14,853 nucleotides of DNA from JAEZFI01 sp044508215 (lineage in GTDB: Bacteria; Actinomycetota; Acidimicrobiia; Acidimicrobiales; Microtrichaceae), in NCBI GenBank assembly GCA_044508215.1, contig JBIQID010000078.1:1-14853 (forward strand), given 5' to 3'. Positions within the stretch are counted from its first letter, which is position 1. Each line of letters starts with the position of its first letter. Made by a program: the position numbers and the translations under genes. The notes beneath the pieces were generated by a model, which saw nothing but the letters and a program-made list of their open reading frames with translations, ran no database searches and was not told where the DNA came from. Of the stretch, positions 1-5,872 are shown one piece after another.

Positions 1-1
1 C

Positions 2-127
2 CTGTCCGACGCACCCGCCTCCGAGCGTCTCATCGCGGTCTTCGACGCCGTTACCGGCGACTACCTCTGGAGCGGACCAGCCGAGAGCGACGCCTGGTGG
101 GCAGGCCTCGTCGACCTCGCCCGCTGA
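2..127 (+). CDS. C-terminal fragment of an unrecognised protein
   Basis: An open frame enters from the left edge and stops at TGA 125-127, giving 41 residues that end in WWAGLVDLAR. The fragment is acidic and tryptophan-rich (LWSGPAESDAWWAGLVDLAR). Coding is supported by the strong G/C bias at third codon positions and by the hairpin that starts 18 bases after the stop. I do not recognise a family from so short a tail, and no function can be assigned. It converges on the minus-strand tRNA-Glu gene. Confidence 0.6.
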   Translation: MSDAPASERLIAVFDAVTGDYLWSGPAESDAWWAGLVDLAR

Positions 128-145
128 GGCGCCGGGCGCGCAGAA

Positions 146-184
146 GCCCCTGGTCAGCGGGGTTGGGCGTCGCTCACCAGGGGC
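146..184. terminator. Hairpin between convergent gene end and tRNA-Glu
   Basis: The arms GCCCCTGGTCAGCG (146-159) and CGCTCACCAGGGGC (171-184) pair at 13 of 14 positions around an 11-base loop. The hairpin lies between the end of the plus-strand gene and the 3' end of the minus-strand tRNA-Glu, so it could end transcription from both sides. There is no T-run, as is common for actinobacterial terminators. Confidence 0.7.
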
Positions 185-195
185 CTCGTGCGTTG

Positions 196-268
196 CACCC
201 CCAACGGGATTCGAACCCGTGCCGCCACCTTGAGAGGGTGGTGTCCTAGGCCGCTAGACGATGGGGGC
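196..268 (-). tRNA. tRNA-Glu (anticodon CTC)
   Basis: Read on the minus strand, the 73-base gene folds into a full cloverleaf. The acceptor GCCCCCA pairs with TGGGGGT (one G-U pair). The anticodon stem CCACC/GGTGG encloses the loop CTCTCAA with anticodon CTC, and the T arm is ACGGG-TTCGAAT-CCCGT. The discriminator is G and CCA is not encoded. It reads GAG codons. It lies 52 bases downstream of ehuA on the same strand, with its own candidate promoter in between. As actinobacteria generally lack GlnRS, both this tRNA and the tRNA-Gln at 7957-8028 are probably charged with glutamate by the GltX in this window. Confidence 0.97.
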
Positions 269-278
269 AGGCCGGCTG

Positions 279-309
279 ATCGTATCGGGTCCACCCAGGT
301 GGACCGCAA
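279..309 (-). promoter_or_regulatory. Candidate tRNA-Glu promoter with an inverted repeat in its spacer
   Basis: On the minus strand a -35-like TTGCGG (304-309) and a -10-like TACGAT (279-284) are 19 bases apart, and the -10 box ends 10 bases before the tRNA. A perfect inverted repeat, GGTCCACC-2-GGTGGACC (288-305), fills most of the spacer. The repeat could instead be the terminator of the ehu operon, which ends at 321. Assignment rests on motif matching only. Confidence 0.4.
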
Positions 310-320
310 ACGAGCTGCAG

Positions 321-1133
321 CTACCCCCGGTCGAGCACGGCGCGGAGGAACTCCTGGGTCCGCTGCTCCTTCGGGTCGTTGAAGAGCTCGTCCGGTGGTG
401 CCGACTCGACGATCCGCCCGGCGTCGAACATCAGCACCCGGTCGGCGATCTCCCGGGCGAAGCCCATCTCGTGCGTCACGAGGATCATCGTCATGTCGCC
501 GGCCTCGGCGAGCTCGCGCAGCACGCTCAGGACCTCACCGACGAGCTCGGGGTCGAGGGCCGAGGTCACCTCGTCGAACAGCATCACCTCGGGCTGCATG
601 GCCAGGGCACGTGCGATCGCCACCCGCTGCTTCTGTCCACCTGACAGCTGCGCCGGGCGATCCTCGGCCTTGTCGGACAGCCCGACCATGCCCAAGAGGT
701 CCATCGCACGGTCACGCGCCTCCCCCTTCGGGGTGCCGAGGACCTTCGTGGGGCCCAGGGTGATGTTCTCGACCACGGTCTTGTGCGGGAACAGGTTGAA
801 GTGCTGGAACACCATCGAGACCTTCCGCCGGACACGCCGCACGTGCTTCTCCCGCGCCGGCACCAGCTCGTCCCCCCTCAGCTCGTGGAACAGGGGCTCG
901 CCGCCGATCCAGACCACCCCTTCCTCAGGGCGCTCGAGGGTCATCAGCACCCTGAGGATCGTCGTCTTGCCCGAACCGCTCGGCCCGATGATGACCACCT
1001 TCTCGCCGTTGCCCACCTCGAGGTCGAGGTGGTCGAGCACCACGTTGTCGCCGAAGCGCTTCACCACGCCGTCGAAGCGGACCTCCGGCGCGAGGTCGGC
1101 GGACGGGGACTGCGGCTCATCGCTGGTAGCCAT
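321..1133 (-). CDS. ehuA: ABC transporter ATPase, ectoine/hydroxyectoine (EhuA) type
   Basis: The 270-residue protein is the cytoplasmic ATPase that powers the importer encoded upstream on the same strand. All ABC motifs are visible: Walker A GPSGSGKT (50-57), Q-loop glutamine Q110 in VFQHFNLFPH, signature LSGGQKQR (163-170), Walker B VMLFDE (183-188) and switch histidine H221. It is of the polar amino acid transporter class. The charged insert between Walker A and the Q-loop (about residues 78-103) resembles what I recall of EhuA proteins and favours ectoine over plain amino acids. The ATG at 1133 was chosen because AGAGG precedes it at good spacing. The start overlaps the end of ehuD by 17 bases, which suggests translational coupling. 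Transporter class is certain; substrate is inferred from the whole operon. Confidence 0.85.
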   Translation of the reverse strand: MATSDEPQSPSADLAPEVRFDGVVKRFGDNVVLDHLDLEVGNGEKVVIIGPSGSGKTTILRVLMTLERPEEGVVWIGGEPLFHELRGDELVPAREKHVRRVRRKVSMVFQHFNLFPHKTVVENITLGPTKVLGTPKGEARDRAMDLLGMVGLSDKAEDRPAQLSGGQKQRVAIARALAMQPEVMLFDEVTSALDPELVGEVLSVLRELAEAGDMTMILVTHEMGFAREIADRVLMFDAGRIVESAPPDELFNDPKEQRTQEFLRAVLDRG

Positions 1134-1511
1134 ATCGCCTCTCCAGGTAGCGGACGCCCATCGACGCCGGGATGCTGATGACCAGGAAGAGCACTCCGGC
1201 CATGGTGAAGGGTTCGAGTCCCCGGAACCAGATCCCCTGTATCTGGCGGGCCTGGGCCAGGAGCTCCAGCACGGTGATCGAGGACAGCAGGGGGGCGTCC
1301 TTGAGCATCGACACCACGTAGTTGCCGAGGGCGGGGATGACGGTCGGCACCGCCTGCGGCAGCACGACGTGGCGCCAACGGTCGGCCGAACCGAGGTTGA
1401 TGGCGATCGAGGCCTCCCACTGCCCGCGTGGGACCGATTCGATGCCCGCCCGGTAGGCCTCCGAGGTGTACGCCCCGTAGTGGATCGCCAGGGCGAGGAT
1501 CCCGGTCTGCA
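1117..1511 (-). CDS. ehuD: ABC transporter permease EhuD-like, 5' part lost in gap
   Basis: Only about 130 C-terminal residues are present, from QTGILALAIHYGAYTSE to RYLERRYGYQR, and the frame then runs into the run of N. The fragment has the permease-ATPase contact loop (EAA motif) EASIAINLGSADRWRHVVLPQA and a following membrane helix. This marks it as a PAAT-family inner-membrane permease that would pair with EhuC. Family members are about 215-220 residues, so roughly 85-95 N-terminal residues are missing. This exceeds what 100 bases could encode, so the true gap is probably longer than drawn. The 3' end overlaps ehuA. The truncation is an assembly effect, not a sign of a pseudogene. Confidence 0.8.
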
Positions 1512-1611
1512 NNNNNNNNNNNNNNNNNNNNNNNNNNNNNNNNNNNNNNNNNNNNNNNNNNNNNNNNNNNNNNNNNNNNNNNNNNNNNNNNNNNNNNNNN
1601 NNNNNNNNNNN
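1512..1611. other. Assembly gap of 100 N
   Basis: Exactly 100 undetermined bases, the usual placeholder for a gap of unknown length. The two sides share no sequence. The gap removes the start and first third or more of ehuD. Frames that appear to read through it are not real fusions. Confidence 0.97.
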
Positions 1612-1621
1612 AGGAGCTGGT

Positions 1622-2305
1622 TCACGCGACCCCCCTCGCTGCGGAGCCGATGTCCATGCCGCGGGAGAAGCGGCGCTCCGCCACCCGGACCAGCAACGTG
1701 ATGCCGCCGGCGAACACGAAGTAGAGGACGAGGGTGGCCAGGTAGATGTCGACGGTGGAGTCGACACGGTTGTTCCGGAGGATGTTCGCCTGGCGCATCA
1801 CGTCGTTGAGCCCGACCAGCGACACGAGCGCCGACGCCTTCAGCACCTCGATGAGCAGGTTGCCGTACGGGGGCAGCATGCTGATGAGGGCCTGGGGGAG
1901 GATCACGTGCCGGAGGCGCTGCCACGCGCTCAGGTTCACCGCGATCGCTGCCTCGGTCTGCCCGTGCGGCACCGCCTGGATCGCACCGCGGGCGAGCTCA
2001 CCGCAGTAGGCGCCCATGTTCAGCCCGAGGGCGACGACCGCCGCGGTGAAGCGGCTGATGTCCACGTCGAGCAGCTGAGGGAGGGCGAACGCCGCCCAGA
2101 AGAGGAGGACGATCGCGGACGCCCCTCGGAAGACCTCGACGAAGCTGCGGGTGACGCCCCTGAGCACCCGGCTCCCGGACAGGGAGGCGATGCCTGCTGC
2201 GATCCCGATCAGGGTTCCGACCACGAACGCCAGCCCGGTGACCTGTGCGGTCACCGAGAGCCCGTCGAGCAGGAACCGCCAGTGCTCCCAGCTCAGGAGC
2301 GGCAT
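1622..2305 (-). CDS. ehuC: ABC transporter permease, EhuC type
   Basis: A complete 227-residue inner-membrane permease. It begins with a membrane helix around residues 14-40 (DGLSVTAQVTGLAFVVGTLI) followed by the usual FVEVFRGASAIVLLFWAAFALP segment. It carries the ATPase-contact EAA motif EAAIAVNLSAWQRLRHVILPQA in its middle and ends with another helix before the polar tail. Length and motif layout fit the HisM/GlnP-type permeases of PAAT importers. It should form a heterodimer with EhuD and bind EhuA. The ATG at 2305 is preceded by a G-run but no strong ribosome-binding site. The gene is separated from ehuB by 95 bases containing a strong hairpin, which may reduce its expression relative to the binding protein. 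Confidence 0.87.
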   Translation of the reverse strand: MPLLSWEHWRFLLDGLSVTAQVTGLAFVVGTLIGIAAGIASLSGSRVLRGVTRSFVEVFRGASAIVLLFWAAFALPQLLDVDISRFTAAVVALGLNMGAYCGELARGAIQAVPHGQTEAAIAVNLSAWQRLRHVILPQALISMLPPYGNLLIEVLKASALVSLVGLNDVMRQANILRNNRVDSTVDIYLATLVLYFVFAGGITLLVRVAERRFSRGMDIGSAARGVA

Positions 2306-2324
2306 GGGCCCCCGAGCCGGCGCG

Positions 2325-2360
2325 GGTCATGGGTGCCCGACCGCTCGGGCACCCATGACC
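2325..2360 (-). repeat. Intercistronic 16-bp perfect hairpin between ehuB and ehuC
   Basis: The arm GGTCATGGGTGCCCGA (2325-2340) and its exact reverse complement (2345-2360) flank a 4-base loop. The hairpin lies between the binding-protein gene and the first permease gene and has no T-run after it. In other binding-protein operons, such hairpins block 3' exonuclease decay or partly terminate, leaving more binding protein than permease. That role is inferred here from position. Confidence 0.75.
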
Positions 2361-2371
2361 TCCGATCGTCC

Positions 2372-2387
2372 ACGTGGAGCTCCACGT
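2372..2387. repeat. 16-bp perfect palindrome ACGTGGAGCTCCACGT
   Basis: A 16-base perfect palindrome sits 13 bases after the ehuB stop, between that stop and the 16-bp hairpin. It overlaps a second palindrome, TCCACGTGGA (2369-2378). It could extend the intercistronic RNA structure or be a binding site for a dimeric regulator. Nothing decides between these. Confidence 0.5.
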
Positions 2388-2400
2388 CGCTGCGGTGGGC

Positions 2401-3363
2401 TCAGCCCTCGGGGATGAAGTCCTCGAACCGCGAGATGTCGTGGGGGTTCCCCTCCGCGACGGCGAACGCGGTGGCGGCGCAGTAGTCCGGATCGGTGAAG
2501 AGCGCCTGCGAGGTGCGCTCCTCGTTGACGAACATGCCGGCAGCGATGAGGTCGTAGGTCTCCGCGTTCAGGCCGTTGATCAAGGCCCCGAAGTCCACCA
2601 CGGTGGACTCGTTGACCGTGATCCCGAGCCGCTCGAGGACCGCGGCTGCCACCGTCGGGGACTGGCCCGAGGCCTCCCCCGTGGACGGGTCCTCGAAGCC
2701 GTAGGGCCGCTCGTCGGCGAAGGCGAGGCTGATCCCGTTCGCCTTGGCGTCCTCCAGCGAGGTGTCGTCGCCGGCGTCGGGCGCCGCTGCGTCGTACGGC
2801 TGACCGGTGAGGTCGGCCACCGTCGTCCCGACCGCCGGTTCCAGCTCGTCCTCGGTGAAGCCGAACTCCTCGACCAGCGGCAGGATCTCGCCGGCCTCCT
2901 TCATCTTGTTGAGCTCCTCGTTGAACGCGTCACGCAGCGATCGATCACCGAAGCGGAACACGTACGCGCCGCACCCCAGCTGCTCTTCACCGTCGATCTC
3001 CGGCACGAAGCCTTCTGTGGCCTCGATGCCGTCCTGGGCATCGGCCTGTTCGCGGACCGTGATCGATGTCAGCGCGAAGGCGTCGATGCGACCGGCACGG
3101 AGCGCGTCGACCATGTCGGCGGTGGTGTCGAACCTGCTGAGCTGGCCGCCGGGGACGCCGATGTCCACGGCGTAGCCGTCCTCGACGGCACCCGAGAGGA
3201 CTCCGAGGGTCGGGGTGTCGGCGTCACCCCCATCACCTCCCCCGCCGTCGTCGTCGCCGCACCCGGCGGCGACGACGCCGAGCACCAGCAGGATCGCCAC
3301 GGGGAGGGCGAACCGGGAGCGGGCAGCTCGGCGGTGGATGGACTCTGGGCGGTTGGCCGACAT
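2401..3363 (-). CDS. ehuB: Substrate-binding lipoprotein, EhuB-like, apparently circularly permuted
   Basis: A 320-residue extracytoplasmic solute-binding protein (type II periplasmic-binding fold) that should capture ectoine or hydroxyectoine and deliver it to EhuC/EhuD. The N-terminus has arginines, a hydrophobic stretch and a lipobox ending VVAAGC (Cys35), then a Gly/Asp-rich linker. In normal EhuB the mature protein begins with the RIAYANEAPYGF-like segment and the LGVxAGAVExGYA segment comes later. Here the order is reversed: TLGVLSGAVEDGYA begins near residue 51, FGFTEDEL (usual C-terminus) is near 167, then a Pro/Ala/Asp linker, then LAFADERPYGF near 213, ending ISRFEDFIPEG. Candidate ligand residues are E218, Y221, F258, F278 and R283; their spacing matches, within one residue, the Glu21, Phe24, Tyr60, Phe80 and Arg85 that I recall from Sinorhizobium EhuB. 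The ATG at 3363 follows GAGGAGA. Confidence 0.85.
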   Translation of the reverse strand: MSANRPESIHRRAARSRFALPVAILLVLGVVAAGCGDDDGGGGDGGDADTPTLGVLSGAVEDGYAVDIGVPGGQLSRFDTTADMVDALRAGRIDAFALTSITVREQADAQDGIEATEGFVPEIDGEEQLGCGAYVFRFGDRSLRDAFNEELNKMKEAGEILPLVEEFGFTEDELEPAVGTTVADLTGQPYDAAAPDAGDDTSLEDAKANGISLAFADERPYGFEDPSTGEASGQSPTVAAAVLERLGITVNESTVVDFGALINGLNAETYDLIAAGMFVNEERTSQALFTDPDYCAATAFAVAEGNPHDISRFEDFIPEG

Positions 3364-3496
3364 CACTGTCTCCTCTTCGCTTGCAGTCCTGCACCAACCT
3401 AACCACCGTCGAGCAGGAGACCCCTGATGTGAGACGTTTTCCTTGGATTCGGCACCGCCGAAACCCTGTCGCACCCCTCCACTAGCCTGCGAACTG
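3364..3496. promoter_or_regulatory. Divergent promoter region, ehuB and helicase gene
   Basis: These 133 bases separate the two divergent genes. On the minus strand TAGGTT (3396-3401) is a plausible -10 for ehuB, giving a leader of about 25 bases that includes GAGGAGA. On the plus strand TAGCCT (3483-3488) lies exactly 8 bases before the helicase ATG, suggesting a leaderless message. An inverted repeat TTCGGC-ACC-GCCGAA (3448-3462) lies between them and may be an operator. No good -35 boxes are seen. Confidence 0.45.
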
Positions 3497-5644
3497 ATGT
3501 TCGGAGACACCGCCACCGCCAGCTCCCCCGGCCACCCGGCGCCGGCCGAGCCGTCGCCCCCCACGCCGAAGTGGATGCTCCGGCTGAACCCGGCCCAGCG
3601 CGCTGCGGTGACGCACGCCGGCCCGTCGCTCCTCGTGGTCGCCGGCGCAGGCACCGGCAAGACCGGCACCCTGGCCGCGCGGGTCGCCCACCTCATCGAG
3701 CGCGGCGTCGACCCCCACCGCATCCTGCTGCTCACCTTCACCCGCCGCGCCGCCCAGGAGATGCTCACCCGGGCCGGCCAGCTCACCGACGAGTCCGCCA
3801 CCGACCGGGTCTGGGGCGGCACGTTCCACTCGGTCGCCAACCGGCTCCTCCGCATCGAGGGGCGCGCGATCGGGCTGCACGAAGGCTTCACGGTGCTGGA
3901 CCAGGGCGACGCCATCGACCTCATGGGCATCGTGCGAGCCGAGCACGTCGACACCGGCGGCACCCGGTTCCCGAAGAAGGAGACCGTCGCTGCGATCTAC
4001 GACCGGGTGGTCGGCACGCAGCGCCCGCTCGCCGAGGTCGTCCGGGCCGAGTTCCCGTGGTGCACCGACCACCTCGAGGCGCTCCCCCACGTCTTCGACG
4101 GCTACACCCGCCGCAAGCGAGCGCGCCGCCTCCTCGACTACGCCGACCTGCTGCTCTTCTGGCGAGCGATGCTGGCGTCGCCCGAGATCGGCGACCAGGT
4201 GGCCCGCCGCTTCGACCACGTCCTCGTCGACGAGTTCCAGGACACCGACCCGGTCCAGGCCGACATCGTCCACGCCATCGCCGACCGCGGCGCACACGTC
4301 ACCGTGGTGGGCGACGACGCGCAGGCGATCTACGGCTTCCGCGCCGCCACGGTCGAGAACATGTGGGGCTTCGGCGACCGCAGGCCCGACACCGAACGGG
4401 TGACGCTCGAGGAGAACTACCGGTCGGTCCCGCCGATCCTCGAGGTGGCGAACGACGTGCTCGCCGCGTCCGACGTCCACTTCGAGAAGCGGCTCCGGGC
4501 GCACCGCTCCGGCCAGCGCCGCCCCACGCTCGTCACGTGCCGCGACGAGATGTCCCAGGCCCGCACGGTGGTCGACCGCATCCTCGACCTCCGCGAGGAG
4601 GGCCTCTCGCTCATCGACCAGGTCGTGCTCTTCCGCAGCGGCCACCACAGCGACCTCGTCGAGCTCGAGCTGGGCCGCCGCAACGTTCCCTACGTGAAGT
4701 ACGGCGGCCTCAAGTTCCTCGAGGCGGCCCACGTGAAGGACCTCGTGGCGCTCCTCCGGGTGCTCGACAACCCCTACGACGAGCTCGCCTGGAACCGGGT
4801 GCTCCGCATCCTCCCCGGCGTCGGGCCCGCCACGGTCACGCGCTGCCTCGCCACGCTCGGCATCACCGAATCGCCCGATGCGGTCCAGAGCGACGGCGGG
4901 GCCGACCCCCTGGCCCGCTTCGTCGCCGAGCGCCCACCGCTGCCCGCCGCTGCCCACGAGGACGCCGCCCTCCTGGCCGCCACCCTCGCCCGCTGCTCGG
5001 GCGCTGGCGATGTCGAGGCCGAGTCCCCTCGGCAGCCGTCGCCGGCCGAGCAGGTGGAGATGCTGGCCGACTGGCTCGAGCCCACCTTCGAGCGCCGCTA
5101 CGACCGCTCGGAGGTGCGTGGCGAGGACCTCGTGCAGCTCCAGGTGACCGCTCAGGCGTACACCTCGCGCAGTCGCTTCCTCGCCGAGCTGGTCCTCGAG
5201 CCGCCGGCGTCCACCGGCGACCTCGCCGACGAGCCCCACCTCGACGACGACTACCTCACCCTGTCCACCGTCCACTCGGCCAAGGGAGGCGAGTGGTCGG
5301 CCGTGCACGTGATCCACGCCACCGACGGCAACTTCCCGGCCGACATGAGCCTCAGCACCCCCGGCGGCCTCGAAGAGGAGCGCCGCCTCATGTACGTGGC
5401 GCTCACCCGGGCGAAGGACGTGCTCACCCTGTACGCCCCGCTGCGCTACCACCACACCCGCGCCCGCAGCGACCGGCACTCCTACGCCCCGGTCAGCCGG
5501 TTCGTCTCGCCGCTGCGGCACCACTTCGCAGAGTCGAGCGACGGGGCCGGCGTCGCCGACCCCGACGGCTCGATCGAGCTGGGGACGAGGGTGAGCGTGG
5601 CCGACGAGGTCGACCTCAGCATGCAGCGCCTCTGGACCCTGTAG
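3497..5644 (+). CDS. UvrD/PcrA-like superfamily 1A DNA helicase
   Basis: A 715-residue ATP-dependent 3'-5' DNA helicase of the UvrD/PcrA/Rep family, acting in repair or replication restart. Motifs appear in order: Q-motif LNPAQRAAV near residue 33, Walker A GAGTGKT (about 50-56), Ia LLLTFTRRAAQEML, Walker B DEFQD (245-249), III GDDAQAIYGFRAA, IV ENYRS, V LSTVHSAKGGEW and VI YVALTRAKD (about 633-641). It lacks the long C-terminal extension of PcrA/UvrD, ending soon after motif VI with a poorly conserved acidic tail, so it is better called UvrD-like than UvrD. A TTG at 3443 would add 18 residues, but the ATG at 3497 sits 8 bases after a TAGCCT box and the extra residues look non-conserved. The stop lies inside a 55-bp sequence repeated across the following gap; both copies give the same C-terminus. 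Confidence 0.9.
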   Translation: MFGDTATASSPGHPAPAEPSPPTPKWMLRLNPAQRAAVTHAGPSLLVVAGAGTGKTGTLAARVAHLIERGVDPHRILLLTFTRRAAQEMLTRAGQLTDESATDRVWGGTFHSVANRLLRIEGRAIGLHEGFTVLDQGDAIDLMGIVRAEHVDTGGTRFPKKETVAAIYDRVVGTQRPLAEVVRAEFPWCTDHLEALPHVFDGYTRRKRARRLLDYADLLLFWRAMLASPEIGDQVARRFDHVLVDEFQDTDPVQADIVHAIADRGAHVTVVGDDAQAIYGFRAATVENMWGFGDRRPDTERVTLEENYRSVPPILEVANDVLAASDVHFEKRLRAHRSGQRRPTLVTCRDEMSQARTVVDRILDLREEGLSLIDQVVLFRSGHHSDLVELELGRRNVPYVKYGGLKFLEAAHVKDLVALLRVLDNPYDELAWNRVLRILPGVGPATVTRCLATLGITESPDAVQSDGGADPLARFVAERPPLPAAAHEDAALLAATLARCSGAGDVEAESPRQPSPAEQVEMLADWLEPTFERRYDRSEVRGEDLVQLQVTAQAYTSRSRFLAELVLEPPASTGDLADEPHLDDDYLTLSTVHSAKGGEWSAVHVIHATDGNFPADMSLSTPGGLEEERRLMYVALTRAKDVLTLYAPLRYHHTRARSDRHSYAPVSRFVSPLRHHFAESSDGAGVADPDGSIELGTRVSVADEVDLSMQRLWTL

Positions 5645-5645
5645 G
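5591..5645 (+). repeat. 55-bp duplicate at left side of gap
   Basis: The 55 bases from GTGAGCGTGG to CCCTGTAGG, which encode the last residues of the helicase, are repeated without a mismatch at 5746-5800, directly on the other side of the N run. The copies abut the gap on both sides. This is what remains when two contigs overlapping by one assembler k-mer are scaffolded without being merged. Confidence 0.95.
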
Positions 5646-5745
5646 NNNNNNNNNNNNNNNNNNNNNNNNNNNNNNNNNNNNNNNNNNNNNNNNNNNNNNN
5701 NNNNNNNNNNNNNNNNNNNNNNNNNNNNNNNNNNNNNNNNNNNNN
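5646..5745. other. Assembly gap of 100 N, probably spurious
   Basis: Exactly 100 undetermined bases between two identical 55-bp sequences. If the copies are the same genomic locus, the real sequence runs straight from 5645 to 5801 and nothing is missing. If so, the true distance between the helicase stop and the next gene is about 73 bases. Confidence 0.9.
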
Positions 5746-5800
5746 GTGAGCGTGGCCGACGAGGTCGACCTCAGCATGCAGCGCCTCTGGACCCTGTAGG
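5746..5800 (+). repeat. 55-bp duplicate at right side of gap
   Basis: This is an exact copy of 5591-5645. It encodes a second VSVADEVDLSMQRLWTL plus stop with no gene start of its own, so it should not be annotated as a gene. Confidence 0.95.
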
Positions 5801-5810
5801 CGGGCGCGAA

Positions 5811-5840
5811 GAGGGGAGGGACCTCGCGGCCCCTCCCCTC
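5811..5840. terminator. Bidirectional terminator between helicase and secreted-protein genes
   Basis: The arms GAGGGGAGGG (5811-5820) and CCCTCCCCTC (5831-5840) form a perfect 10-bp stem with a 10-base loop. It lies in the short space between convergent genes: the helicase stops before it and the minus-strand secreted protein ends at 5873. No T-run follows on either strand. Confidence 0.75.
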
Positions 5841-5872
5841 GACGTCAGCTCGGGCGATGCCCGATCAGTGGA

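Noticed and set aside
321..1925. Apparent fusion of a permease-like segment to EhuA through the N run
   Set aside because: The frame is continuous only because N codons contain no stop; real ehuA starts at the ATG at 1133 and real ehuD is in another frame.
3482..5524. 680-residue minus-strand open frame opposite the helicase
   Set aside because: Antisense shadow caused by high GC; its translation is low-complexity (V/E/D/G-rich), while the plus strand encodes every helicase motif.
5746..5800. Second copy of the helicase tail as a real duplication or att-like direct repeat
   Set aside because: Both copies abut the N run exactly and are 55 bases long, which fits an unmerged contig overlap better than biology.
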